Shown here one piece after another: positions 15,819 through 23,829 of a stretch of DNA of 64,000 bases. Source of the DNA: Nitrospinota bacterium (GTDB taxonomy: Bacteria; Nitrospinota_A; UBA7883; JACRLM01); NCBI GenBank assembly GCA_016208975.1, contig JACQXA010000001.1, positions 189,834 through 253,833 of the forward strand, written 5' to 3'. Position numbers and translations under genes: made by a program. Every line of letters begins with the position of its first letter. Positions within the stretch are counted from its first letter, which is position 1. The notes beneath the pieces are model-generated. The model saw nothing but the letters and a program-made list of their open reading frames with translations. It was not told the origin of the DNA and searched no databases.

Positions 15819-17673
15819 ATACCCGCAGAACCGTTACGAGTTGCTGGAGAGGAAGAGGAATGTTGACGCCGCGTGGTTTCTCACTCTTCCGTTTCTGCTC
15901 GTGTTCTCCGGGTTAATATGGCATTCCAGGCTTGCGCCAATCCAATTCATGCCGCTACTCAAGGTGAATCTTGTATTCATGTCCTGTTACATTGCCGCCC
16001 ACCTTTTTATCGAGAATGTGGAGATGGGCATAAGGTTTGTGCGCCTTTCCATTTTCTTTTCATTCATCCTCATAATGCTACAGATAACAGCCACCATCCA
16101 TTATCTCGGCGGCTATGAGGGGGTTCCGTTTTTCATGCTTTACCTGATACCCATCATCGCATCGGGAACGCTCTTTACCGGGTGGTACCCGCTGGGATGC
16201 GCGGCTATAAGCGCGGCCCTACTCACCATCTTGTTTCTGTTGGAGTCGCCGTCTTTTGTCTGGTATTTGGCCGAACTTGGGGCGCCTTCATCCATCATCG
16301 CCGTTTTCAACATTTACCCGCTACCCCACTATTCCATTTTCGGGTTTGATCCGGCTCCCGCAACGCATTTTACAATCCTGCTTTCATCTATATTCATGTT
16401 TTTCGCGTTCGCGATGCTGTCCCAAACGACGGCTCCTCTGCTGGACAGGTTGTACCGCCTTAAGGCTTCGATGGAAAAGGACATCGAAGGACGCGAAAAT
16501 CTATTCAACCTATCCCTGTACAACGCCCCGGTAGGATTCGTAATCGGTTACTGCGCAAATTACCAGCCGGTTTACATCAATAAAGCCGTGTTGAACATGT
16601 TCAGGCTGGATGAAACTGTTGTGGCGGGGAATGACATGTTTTCCATGATATCGTTCGAGCCGGAGATACGCGATCTCCTTATATCTAAAATAGACTCCGG
16701 GGAGCCTGTCAACATCAACATAACATCCATCACGATGGCCGACGGGTCGAAGGTATTTTTCGAGATCCGCCTGAATTTCCTCGATTACCCCGCCCCGGAA
16801 GGCGAGGAGCGGATGTTCCTCCTGATAATAAACAACCTGACCACTGAGGTGAAGCTGAGCAATATCGTGGAGAATTCCAGTGACGCGATAGTGTTCCTGG
16901 ACCTTTCCAGCAGGGTGAATTACTTCAACCGCGCCGCTCAATCGATATTTCCAGGCATTGCCAAAGGGGCGCTGTTTGAGTTCATCCTCGACGCCACGGG
17001 GGCTTTCGGCGGCCGGGACATCTGCAGGGACATAGTTATAGGCAAACCCATGGACGGCAAGGTGCAATTTGAGGAGAAGACCTACATTTTTTCATCGTTC
17101 TTCATGCGCGACGCGACGGGTCTGGGGCTTGGCGTCCTTTTTTCGCTTAAGGACATTACCAATGAAGAGACATTCTTTAACCTAAGTGTGAAGGACGAGC
17201 TTACCGGCTTATACAACCGGAGATATTTCTTTGACTTGCTGGAGAAGGAACTGGCCCAGTCCGAAAGATACCCGAAACCGCTAAGCCTCGCCATTTTTGA
17301 CATAGATTTTTTCAAAAAGATAAACGACACCTACGGCCACCAGGCTGGAGATATGATACTGAAGGCCTTCGCTAACACTGTCTCGTCATCAATAAGGAAG
17401 GCGGATATAGTGGCCAGGATTGGCGGGGAGGAATTCGCCATTTACATGCCATTTGTTGACGTTAAAGGCGCAGGTGTCATCTGCGAAAAGCTTCGGGTGA
17501 ATGTGGAAAATCTTTCCCCATCATTCAACGGCCAGCGAATACCTGTAACCTGCTCCATCGGCATCGCGGAATATAGCCAGAAAGATAAAGTGGACAGCCT
17601 TTTCGCGCGAGCCGATGGCGCCTTGTACAAAGCGAAAAATGGTGGAAGGAATCAAGTTGTCACTTCCGAATGA
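15811..17673 (+). CDS. membrane diguanylate cyclase with PAS domains
   Basis: 620 residues. The first 210 residues hold about six membrane helices. Two PAS-like regions follow (about 225-345 and 350-450), then the GGDEF domain: LSVKDELTGLYNRRYFF, DIDFFKKINDTYGHQAGD and RIGGEEF (near residue 538). The active-site GGEEF is intact, and RKAD five residues before it is a proper RxxD inhibitory site, so it should make c-di-GMP with product feedback. It is the last gene of the second polysaccharide cluster, overlapping the beta-helix gene by 8 bp, and contrasts with the degenerate GGDEF protein that opens the first cluster. Confidence 0.95.
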   Translation: MNEYPQNRYELLERKRNVDAAWFLTLPFLLVFSGLIWHSRLAPIQFMPLLKVNLVFMSCYIAAHLFIENVEMGIRFVRLSIFFSFILIMLQITATIHYLGGYEGVPFFMLYLIPIIASGTLFTGWYPLGCAAISAALLTILFLLESPSFVWYLAELGAPSSIIAVFNIYPLPHYSIFGFDPAPATHFTILLSSIFMFFAFAMLSQTTAPLLDRLYRLKASMEKDIEGRENLFNLSLYNAPVGFVIGYCANYQPVYINKAVLNMFRLDETVVAGNDMFSMISFEPEIRDLLISKIDSGEPVNINITSITMADGSKVFFEIRLNFLDYPAPEGEERMFLLIINNLTTEVKLSNIVENSSDAIVFLDLSSRVNYFNRAAQSIFPGIAKGALFEFILDATGAFGGRDICRDIVIGKPMDGKVQFEEKTYIFSSFFMRDATGLGLGVLFSLKDITNEETFFNLSVKDELTGLYNRRYFFDLLEKELAQSERYPKPLSLAIFDIDFFKKINDTYGHQAGDMILKAFANTVSSSIRKADIVARIGGEEFAIYMPFVDVKGAGVICEKLRVNVENLSPSFNGQRIPVTCSIGIAEYSQKDKVDSLFARADGALYKAKNGGRNQVVTSE

Positions 17674-17780
17674 TGTCACCCCTGAAAACTGGCGTATGGC
17701 TTAGCCAGGTCGTGAGGAGCCCCCTCACACCCTATAACTGGCCGATTAGCTTTCCAGCCGCGGTGCGAAGTCCGTTGCTT

Positions 17781-17972
17781 TCAACCGTTTTCCTTCTGTC
17801 CCTCTGGCAATTGGGCCTGCTCTACCGTTGTGGAGCTTTGCGAGAGCTGTTCCTTGAAATTCTTTATTCCCTTACCAAGCCCTCCGCCTATTTCGGGCAA
17901 CCTTTTGGCGCCGAACATCAGCATCACCACCAGCATAATCACTATCAGCTCCGGCATCCCAAGACCTAACAT
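17781..17972 (-). CDS. tatA: TatA/E twin-arginine translocase subunit
   Basis: 63 residues. Short N-terminal membrane helix (MPELIVIMLVVMLMFGA), the FGxKRLPEIGGGLGKGIKNFK hinge and amphipathic helix, and a polar tail. This is the pore-forming subunit of the Tat pathway, which exports folded cofactor-containing proteins. No tatC is nearby. It is third in a minus-strand unit behind a GT4 and moaA, with AAAGGA 7 nt before the ATG. The window's two molybdoenzymes and one FeS subunit carry RRxFxK signals and would be its clients. Confidence 0.93.
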   Translation of the reverse strand: MLGLGMPELIVIMLVVMLMFGAKRLPEIGGGLGKGIKNFKEQLSQSSTTVEQAQLPEGQKENG

Positions 17973-18001
17973 CGGGTTTTCCTTTCCAGCATTAAATTGC
18001 T

Positions 18002-18985
18002 TTATCCGCCCACATGGACCATTTGCGGTTTTATCGCTTCTTCGTTCAACTCGTTTCTAACACCGTTTTTCTTCATCACCGCGTTTATGATTGCTACGGA
18101 AATCTCCTCATCTGACGCGCCGCCGCCTGCCATGGCGCCAAGATCAACCGATTCGCCGCCGAACAGACAGGTCAGCAATTTACCGGACGATGTTAGCCGC
18201 AACCTGTTGCAGTCCGCGCAAAAATGGCGGCTGACCGCGGAAATAAACCCCAACTCCCCTTTCGCTCCGGCCAGATGGTACACTTCGGCCGGGCCACTCC
18301 AGCGCGGTGTGTCCAACCTGGACAACACGCCCATATTTTCTACAATACTTTTCACTTCGCTCATGGGCACGAACCTTTTTTCGTTCCAATAAGCGGCCGC
18401 CGTGGGCATCAGTTCTATGAACCTGACCTGCGCTTTCATCACCCGGGAGAGCTTTACGAACCTGGGTATCTCGTTATCATTCACTCCACGGATCACAACC
18501 ATATTCATTTTTACGGATTGGAATCCAGCCGCCATGGTGGCGCGGATGCCGCTCATCACCTTCCCCAACCCGTCATGACCAGTGATGCTTTGATACTTAG
18601 CCCTGTCCAGCGAATCCAGGCTTATATTGACGCTTCGCGCCCCGGCGTCACGCAACTTTCCCGCCAGTGAGTTCAGCATAAGCCCGTTGGTAGTTATGGC
18701 TACCTGCCCTATTCCGTGAATCGCCGAAATTTGGCCGATAAAGTTTATGATCCCTTTTCTAAGCAACGGTTCGCCGCCGGTGATTCGTATCTTGCTTACT
18801 CCAAGACCGGCAAATACTTTTGCGAGCCGGAGCATGTCCCGTAACGGAAGCATGCCGCAATCTGTATGGCGCGAGGCGCTAACGCCGGGCCTGCAATAGG
18901 CGCACGACAGGTTGCACCTGTCCGTGATGGACATCCGTAAATATTTTACGCGCCGGTTGAACCCGTCAACCAACCGTCCGTTCAT
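18002..18985 (-). CDS. moaA: GTP 3',8-cyclase MoaA
   Basis: 327 residues. N-terminal radical SAM cluster motif ITDRCNLSCAYC, ITGGEPLLRKG and ITTNG. The C-terminal second cluster is FCADCNRLRLTSSGKLLTC (CxxC-x13-C), and the chain ends in HVGG; the Gly-Gly terminus is needed for catalysis in MoaA. It makes 3',8-cyclo-GTP, the first step of molybdopterin synthesis. It lies 16 bp after the GT4 stop and 29 bp before tatA. moaC, moaB/mogA and moeA are absent here. Confidence 0.97.
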   Translation of the reverse strand: MNGRLVDGFNRRVKYLRMSITDRCNLSCAYCRPGVSASRHTDCGMLPLRDMLRLAKVFAGLGVSKIRITGGEPLLRKGIINFIGQISAIHGIGQVAITTNGLMLNSLAGKLRDAGARSVNISLDSLDRAKYQSITGHDGLGKVMSGIRATMAAGFQSVKMNMVVIRGVNDNEIPRFVKLSRVMKAQVRFIELMPTAAAYWNEKRFVPMSEVKSIVENMGVLSRLDTPRWSGPAEVYHLAGAKGELGFISAVSRHFCADCNRLRLTSSGKLLTCLFGGESVDLGAMAGGGASDEEISVAIINAVMKKNGVRNELNEEAIKPQMVHVGG

Positions 18986-19001
18986 CTGTCTCCCCCGCTA
19001 T

Positions 19002-20081
19002 TTATGCCGCTCCAGCGGCCATGGAATACGCCTTGTAAGTGAAGAAGGCCACCTGTTTCCATGAAAGTTCCACAGGCTTGTAACCGTTAACAGCCCCAAC
19101 TTCTGAACCGCCCAGGGCCATGGTAATATCGCGCGCCAGGGCAAGGGTGGAGTCTTCAGGAGACTGGCTATCCTTAAGGCAAATAACCGGTTTTCCGAAG
19201 GCTCCGGCCAGGTTGTGTATGGGGCTTTGGGATTTCTTCGTGTAAGGCAAAACCACCGTGTCCGCCGCGGCGAAGTACTTGAGCATTTCAAGGAACGGCA
19301 CATAACGAAGATCCAGCGACACGTCGTTTTGCAAACCGTTTTTAGTTACAAGACCGGCCGGATCGGTAAACCCATCCACAGGCTGTCCGGCTATTAACAG
19401 CTTTGCGTTAGAGACCTGGCTTTTCACCCGGGCGAACGCGTCTATAAGATACTCAACACCTTTACCCTTGTTGATGTAGCCGAAGAAAAGCGCCACCCTG
19501 GCCGAATCGGATAGGCCCAGCGCGGCGCGCGCTTCTTTCCTGGTAAAAAGATTTGCCAGGGTTTCGAAACAAACGTAATCCGGAACCACCAGTATTCTCC
19601 CGGATTCTATTTCGAATAGGTCTGAAAGGACGGCCTTGCAATAATCCGAGTGGGCTATTATCGCGTCCATTTCGTTATAGATACCGGCCCACCACTTTAT
19701 CCGCGAGAACCTGTTCTTGTGCGGAAGGATGTTTCCCGGCGTGTAAACAAGTTTGGCGGGGGTTGTAAGCCTTACAATCTTCAATAGCGCAAGCCCGGCG
19801 GTGGCTGAAGGAAACCATTTAAAATGGACGATATCCGGATTTATCCGTTTTATATGCCGGGCCGCGGAAAAATGCTCCCACGGGCTCAACAAATTGCCTT
19901 TTTCCGAAAATAACTTTATTACTTCATATTGTCTGGGCAGGTTATCCAACTCGTAATCTTTTGCGGTGAGCAACGTAACTTCGCAACCGTACCGGGATAA
20001 TGCCGAACAAAGACTGTAGGCGGAATGGCTCAGCTTGCCCTTGCCAGCGGCTTCTACAATCACCACCTTGTTTACCGGCAT
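19002..20081 (-). CDS. glycosyltransferase family 4 type protein
   Basis: 359 residues in the GT-B layout. N-terminal half: VVIVEAAGKGKLSHSAYSLC, then DIVHFKWFPSATAGL, IAHSDYCKAVL. C-terminal half: RVALFFGYINKGKGVEYLIDAF, then LLIAGQP, YVPFLEMLKYFAAADTVVLPYTKKSQSP. The donor-site E-x7-E is altered at the end (YTKKSQSPIHNLAGAFGKPV). Such enzymes transfer sugars from nucleotide donors. It is the promoter-proximal gene ahead of moaA and tatA, an odd grouping; AGGGGG lies upstream of its ATG. Confidence 0.88.
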   Translation of the reverse strand: MPVNKVVIVEAAGKGKLSHSAYSLCSALSRYGCEVTLLTAKDYELDNLPRQYEVIKLFSEKGNLLSPWEHFSAARHIKRINPDIVHFKWFPSATAGLALLKIVRLTTPAKLVYTPGNILPHKNRFSRIKWWAGIYNEMDAIIAHSDYCKAVLSDLFEIESGRILVVPDYVCFETLANLFTRKEARAALGLSDSARVALFFGYINKGKGVEYLIDAFARVKSQVSNAKLLIAGQPVDGFTDPAGLVTKNGLQNDVSLDLRYVPFLEMLKYFAAADTVVLPYTKKSQSPIHNLAGAFGKPVICLKDSQSPEDSTLALARDITMALGGSEVGAVNGYKPVELSWKQVAFFTYKAYSMAAGAA

Positions 20082-20107
20082 GTCATGTATCCCCCTTCAT
20101 TTAAAAA

Positions 20108-20162
20108 TTCCCGCCGCCGCTTTCATTGAGGAGGCGAAACCTTATGCAAACAGCGGCGGGAA
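20108..20162. terminator. long-loop inverted repeat between GT4 and porin genes
   Basis: Arms TTCCCGCCGC (20108-20117) and GCGGCGGGAA (20153-20162) are perfectly complementary around a 35-nt loop, flanked by A/T-rich sequence. It may act as part of the porin terminator or as a leader structure of the GT4 transcript. Confidence 0.4.
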
Positions 20163-20168
20163 ATAAAG

Positions 20169-20197
20169 CCGGAGAAGGCTATAAATACCTTCTCCGG
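20169..20197 (-). terminator. terminator of the porin gene
   Basis: A perfect 10-bp stem, CCGGAGAAGG with CCTTCTCCGG and a 9-nt loop, lies 32 bp downstream of the porin stop and is followed on the minus strand by CTTTATTT. Confidence 0.8.
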
Positions 20198-20228
20198 ACC
20201 TCTTGGGGCTAATCGTCTATAACCCCGC

Positions 20229-21530
20229 TTAGTACTCCAACTGCAACCGCGAGAACACGGTGGTGATGTTGCGGGACTTGTCCGCTTCCACGGTCATGTG
20301 GGAGCCGGCGCCAAGGGCGGCGTAGTCCACACCGAATTCGAGGTTGAGAGACTCGCCCAGGTTGTATTTACCCTGGACATAAACATCCGTGCCGATGTCC
20401 TTGGAAACCCCGGACGGAGCGTCACTGCTCTGGAACCAGCCAACGGCGGCGTAAATGCCGAGTTTGCTGTCCACGGGAATGTCAAGGTTAGCCTGGACGG
20501 TGGTAAGACCCCGGCCAAGGTTCTGGTTGCCGTAGGAGCCGCCATCTATGTTGACCGGATCGTCAATGCCAGTGTCCGTGGGACCCTGGATGTTGAGCTT
20601 GCCGGTGTAACCATAATACCCATGGTGGCCGATAAGCGACATCGGGGTGATGAAGGAGCTGGCGGTCTTGGTGGTGGAGCCGTAATCCTTGTCACCGGAG
20701 CCGTAAAGCCCCATCAGGCCCAGGGTCATGCCGCTCACCGGGATCTTGGCTTCCAGTTTCGCCGCCACACCGTTGGACTTCACGTCCCCACCGGTAAGGC
20801 TAAGGCTACTGCCCATAACGAAAGCGTTAACCTTCGCGCCGCCCAGATCCGTGGCGTAACGGACACCGTATATGGCAAGAGAGCCGTCGCCCACGCCTTT
20901 CTGGATGTCCAGATAGTAAACGGAGGCGCCAAGCCCACCCATATCCAGGTCGAACACGTAGGCGTCCAGGTCGTCCTTCGCTTTCCCGGTGTCACCTAAA
21001 TCGTTCTCGTTGTTCTCCAGCAACTTGGCGAAACCAACCCTGTAACCGACACCGCCCACATCGCCCACAAAGGCCAGCGTAAGGGGGTTGAAGTCCCAAT
21101 CTCCGGAAAAGAGCGTGTCGCCGAACTTGTCGGACACGGGAACCAGACCGGCCACGCCCGTCACGCTATCGGAAAGTTTCGCCGCAATATAAGCGTGGCG
21201 CAGGCCGAAAGCAGGGTCACCGCTGTTATTGGTCCTGGCGTTGGAGGTGTTCTCCTTGATGTGCCCGATATTAAACTGGGTGTGGGCGGAAACTGTGTCG
21301 CTGATCTTCGCTTCGATAGTGGGACGCCACCTCAGCCGCGCGGCGGACACGTTCTCGTCGCCGAAGGTTTCCGTGTCACCCCTGGAATCGGAGTAATAGT
21401 TGATCCTGAACTGGCCGTGATAAGTAAACTCGGCGGCCATGGCGGGGCTTCCGCTCATTACGAGCAGAAATGACGCCAACAGCAATAAGGGGTAAGTAAT
21501 CTTGAATTTGCCTCTGTTCGTTTTCATCAT
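20229..21530 (-). CDS. outer-membrane porin
   Basis: 433 residues. Signal peptide ending SPAMAAEF near residue 33; the mature chain starts with the strand FTYHGQFRINYYSDSRGD and continues as alternating beta strands with Gly/Asp loops. It ends SRLQLEY, with the aromatic C-terminus used by outer-membrane insertion machinery. It resembles the general and anion-type trimeric porins of delta- and gammaproteobacteria. It is monocistronic with its own terminator. A sigma-54-type promoter at 21688-21703 and GTTCC/GGAAC palindromes at 21795-21857 lie upstream, so it probably supplies substrate for the regulated redox system. Confidence 0.88.
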   Translation of the reverse strand: MMKTNRGKFKITYPLLLLASFLLVMSGSPAMAAEFTYHGQFRINYYSDSRGDTETFGDENVSAARLRWRPTIEAKISDTVSAHTQFNIGHIKENTSNARTNNSGDPAFGLRHAYIAAKLSDSVTGVAGLVPVSDKFGDTLFSGDWDFNPLTLAFVGDVGGVGYRVGFAKLLENNENDLGDTGKAKDDLDAYVFDLDMGGLGASVYYLDIQKGVGDGSLAIYGVRYATDLGGAKVNAFVMGSSLSLTGGDVKSNGVAAKLEAKIPVSGMTLGLMGLYGSGDKDYGSTTKTASSFITPMSLIGHHGYYGYTGKLNIQGPTDTGIDDPVNIDGGSYGNQNLGRGLTTVQANLDIPVDSKLGIYAAVGWFQSSDAPSGVSKDIGTDVYVQGKYNLGESLNLEFGVDYAALGAGSHMTVEADKSRNITTVFSRLQLEY

Positions 21531-21687
21531 GTGAGCGCCTCATAATGTTTTGGTGGCGGCCGGATGTCTTTACTTGCCAAACCAACGAACCTCTTTAGCG
21601 ACAAGCTATGCCTGACGCAAAAATAGACCTGCCCGTTGTTTTGACTGCTCCTCAGCTAACAAGAAAAGAAAGGCCTTACCATCATCA

Positions 21688-21703
21688 AGCAATCATGGCG
21701 CCA
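21688..21703 (-). promoter_or_regulatory. sigma-54 promoter of the porin
   Basis: On the minus strand TGGCGC-N5-TTGCT, matching the consensus TGGCAC-N5-TTGCW at every key base, with GG and GC exactly 10 bp apart. The predicted transcript start is about 146 nt before the porin ATG. Confidence 0.82.
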
Positions 21704-21794
21704 CTCATACCTGGACAATGAGTGTGAAGGGCGTCCAAGAATATCGTTCAACTTTTCAACCGATTACAATGAGAACAGGTTAACTGAATAGACC

Positions 21795-21812
21795 TGTTCC
21801 TACCCTGGAACA
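21795..21812. promoter_or_regulatory. enhancer-like inverted repeat 1 of the porin
   Basis: TGTTCC-N6-GGAACA, about 130 bp upstream of the predicted transcript start; it differs from the neighbour at 21841 only in spacer length. A further repeat, GAACAGGT...ACCTGTTC, overlaps its left side (from 21773). Confidence 0.5.
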
Positions 21813-21840
21813 AACCGTGTGCTACAAAAGTTACAATAGC

Positions 21841-21857
21841 TGTTCCCTTTGGGAACA
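21841..21857. promoter_or_regulatory. enhancer-like inverted repeat 2 of the porin
   Basis: A perfect palindrome TGTTCC-N5-GGAACA (19 bp with the flanking C and G), about 170 bp upstream of the predicted sigma-54 start, the usual distance of an NtrC-type activator site. A very similar site lies at 43688-43704. Confidence 0.6.
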
Positions 21858-21905
21858 GTAGTCTTCAATGGACCAAAAGAGTTATGGAGGGTGTCTGAGG
21901 GGTGA

Positions 21906-22322
21906 TTAAGGATGGTTTTCAACCCAATGGGCGCCATCGCGGGTGAACTCTTTTTTCCAGATGGGCGTTCTTTTTTTAAGTTCGTCTATAAGCCATTCGC
22001 AGGCGTCGAAGGCGGAAGCGCGATGGATGCTGGTAACGCCGACGAACACTATGTTTTCCCCGATACCAATCTCCCCTATCCGGTGGATTATGCCGCATTC
22101 CAAAATGCCGAACTTGGCTTTCGCATCGCGCTCCAGCTCCAAAAGGGTTTTTTGCGCCATATCAGAATAACATTCGAATTCCAACCGGATGATATCCATC
22201 CCCCTGGACTGGCCCCTGGCCGTTCCCACGAAAAACACCACGGCCCCCGCGCGGTTATCTTTCCGGAGCAGGTACCGGGTTTGTTCTTTAACATCGAAAT
22301 CCTCGCGCTGGATCCGGATCAT
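21906..22322 (-). CDS. moaE: molybdopterin synthase catalytic subunit MoaE
   Basis: 138 residues from the ATG at 22322 (a GTG one codon earlier is possible). Landmarks: GAVVFFVGTARGQSRG, LEFECYSDMAQK, then CGIIHRIGEIGIGENIVFVGVTSIHRASAF, and the terminal KKRTPIWKKEF, whose lysines form the active site with the MoaD tail. It inserts sulfur into precursor Z to give molybdopterin. It overlaps the moaD stop by one base, so the two subunits are co-translated. Confidence 0.96.
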   Translation of the reverse strand: MIRIQREDFDVKEQTRYLLRKDNRAGAVVFFVGTARGQSRGMDIIRLEFECYSDMAQKTLLELERDAKAKFGILECGIIHRIGEIGIGENIVFVGVTSIHRASAFDACEWLIDELKKRTPIWKKEFTRDGAHWVENHP

Positions 22323-22573
22323 CACAAGCCCCCGGACAAAGGAGGGATCACAGCTACCTCATCGGTATCACCAACCATGGAATTAAGATCCGCCATTTCC
22401 CCGTTTATGGAGTATAGAAGATGTGGATTCTGGATTTGCGAAGGTCTCACCTCGGCTTGCCTGGCCACCGCGAAAAGAAAAAGGCTCAACTCCATTGGCG
22501 CGTCCAGTTTAATCATAATGGAATCCACGCCTACCCTTTCCCTAACAGAAGCAAAAAGCAACAGCTTGGCCAA
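22322..22573 (-). CDS. moaD: molybdopterin synthase sulfur carrier subunit MoaD
   Basis: 83 residues from a TTG at 22573, chosen because GGAGG lies 5 nt upstream and the product then begins at the first ubiquitin-like strand (AKLLLFASVRERVG); the frame itself extends 27 codons further to an ATG. It shows YSINGEMADLNSMVGDTDEVAVIPPLSGGL. MoaD proteins normally end in Gly-Gly, which is adenylated and made a thiocarboxylate; here one Leu follows it. Either the tail is trimmed or this carrier works differently; a base error is also possible. Confidence 0.88.
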   Translation of the reverse strand: MAKLLLFASVRERVGVDSIMIKLDAPMELSLFLFAVARQAEVRPSQIQNPHLLYSINGEMADLNSMVGDTDEVAVIPPLSGGL

Positions 22574-22836
22574 TACCGCCTCCGATATTATGTTTGATTC
22601 GGCAAGGGTACATAAGCTAAAACCATACCTTTCACCCAGGCTGGCCAAATTCATTCCTCAAAGGAACTAAAACGCCTAAATGGAGCGCAACGTGTGGGCT
22701 ATTATGGAACATGTATATTCCCTAGTGGAGCCTGTTTCCCATTGAAAATGAAGGATTCTATCGCACTGCAAAACGTATCTATTTCACATGTCTCCAACAG
22801 AACAGGCGATGAGAGGATTGCGCCCCCCCCCTTCCC

Positions 22837-22987
22837 GGTAGTGTCTCAGTTTGAAAGTACAGGGGAGATTCTTCACTTACGCTCAGAATGACAATATAAT
22901 AGTCGTTAATAACATTGTCATCCTGAGCGAAGCGCAAGCGCAGTGAAGGATCTGTCCATTATTTGAGATCCAAACTGAGACACCACC
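22837..22987. mobile_element. MITE, copy 1 (151 bp)
   Basis: Terminal inverted repeats of 17 bp, GGTAGTGTCTCAGTTTG at the left and its complement with one mismatch at the right. It is flanked by CCCTTCCC and CCCTCCCC, an 8-bp target duplication with one difference. It has the same length as the copy at 33841-33991 and is nearly identical to it. It has no coding capacity, so it was moved in trans. Confidence 0.85.
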
Positions 22988-23011
22988 CCCTCCCCCTTCG
23001 CATTGCCGTAT

Positions 23012-23027
23012 TGGCCCGTAAATTGCT
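23012..23027 (+). promoter_or_regulatory. sigma-54 promoter of the tetraheme cytochrome operon
   Basis: TGGCCC-N5-TTGCT with GG and GC 10 bp apart. The predicted start lies about 76 nt before the cytochrome ATG and only about 25 bp beyond the MITE. Confidence 0.85.
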
Positions 23028-23115
23028 AAGATGAAATAAGGCCATGTTTCCAGGCCATGCTATTTAGCCGACGATAGATCTACTGATAACATTAATGCAT
23101 GTGGAAAGATAAAGA

Positions 23116-23820
23116 ATGGGGAAGTACGTAATTTTTAGCAGGACCGCCTTGGCCACAAAGCTTGTGGCGGTCTTTATTTTCCTGGCGCTAGTCATCCCTC
23201 CGGTTCCGGCGGTGGGAGAGATTCTTGGCGTGGAAGAAGAAGCGGCGCTGGAAGAAGAGGAGCCGGCTCCGGAGGAAGTATTGACCCCATCGCCCGATCA
23301 TCCCGGGCTTTTCACGAATCCGGCTGGAGAGCTTGTGGACGACCTGGGGATAATCATCCGTCTGGCTGAAAATGAGAGCCTTTGCATAAAGTGCCATTAT
23401 GGGAAATCCGAGCATGAGAAGCTTGTGCTGGGGTGGGACAAGAGCAAACACGCAATGCGCGGGATGTCCTGCGCCAAATGCCATGGCGGCAATTCCGCCG
23501 CTTCCGTTCTGGCCGACGCCAAGAAGGAATCCACCGGTTTCAAACATATAAAAGACGCCTTGTCCACCCTGACCGGTGAAAGGGCGATACAAGCGGCATT
23601 TGAATATTGCGGTAGTTGCCATGGCGAAAAATACAGGGAGTGGTCTGCCGGTATTCATGGCAAGAGGCTCGGATACTGGAATGGCGAAAAGCAGATGTGG
23701 GTATGCGTGAAGTGCCATAACCCTCACAATCCGAAAATCAGGAAGATCAAGCCAAAACCCGCGCCGGTTAAGCCTTCGGAGATAGGTGTTAAATCGCAAA
23801 ACGTGGCTAAGGGCAAGTAG
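23116..23820 (+). CDS. tetraheme c-type cytochrome
   Basis: 234 residues with an N-terminal signal or anchor (LVAVFIFLALVIPPVPAVG), then an acidic Glu/Pro-rich linker. Four CxxCH sites follow: CIKCH (about 91), CAKCH (about 118), CGSCH (about 165) and CVKCH (about 197). Several spaced His residues (KHAMRG, GIHGKRLG) may be distal ligands. The end is basic and Pro-rich. It is first in an operon with an FeS protein and an NrfD-type membrane protein, which suggests periplasmic electron exchange with the quinone pool. Confidence 0.93.
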   Translation: MGKYVIFSRTALATKLVAVFIFLALVIPPVPAVGEILGVEEEAALEEEEPAPEEVLTPSPDHPGLFTNPAGELVDDLGIIIRLAENESLCIKCHYGKSEHEKLVLGWDKSKHAMRGMSCAKCHGGNSAASVLADAKKESTGFKHIKDALSTLTGERAIQAAFEYCGSCHGEKYREWSAGIHGKRLGYWNGEKQMWVCVKCHNPHNPKIRKIKPKPAPVKPSEIGVKSQNVAKGK

Positions 23821-23829
23821 GGGTTGAAG

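Larger units (their letters stand above)
21531..21905. other. intergenic regulatory region of the porin
   Basis: No coding frame is supported. It holds the -24/-12 element at 21688-21703 and three inverted repeats built on CTGTTC/GAACAG (21773-21800, 21795-21812, 21840-21858), which are listed separately. Confidence 0.6.
22574..23115. other. intergenic region between moaD and the cytochrome operon
   Basis: No gene is supported. It contains a MITE (22837-22987), a sigma-54 promoter (23012-23027) and an imperfect inverted repeat GGAACA-N4-TATTCC at 22706-22721 that resembles the enhancer element seen elsewhere. Confidence 0.6.

Noticed and set aside
9894-17730. Short shared word GGAGCCCCCTCACA near 9897 and 17716 as a possible insertion-sequence end
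   Set aside because: Only 14 bases agree, with no inverted partner, duplication or transposase; chance or a minor repeat.
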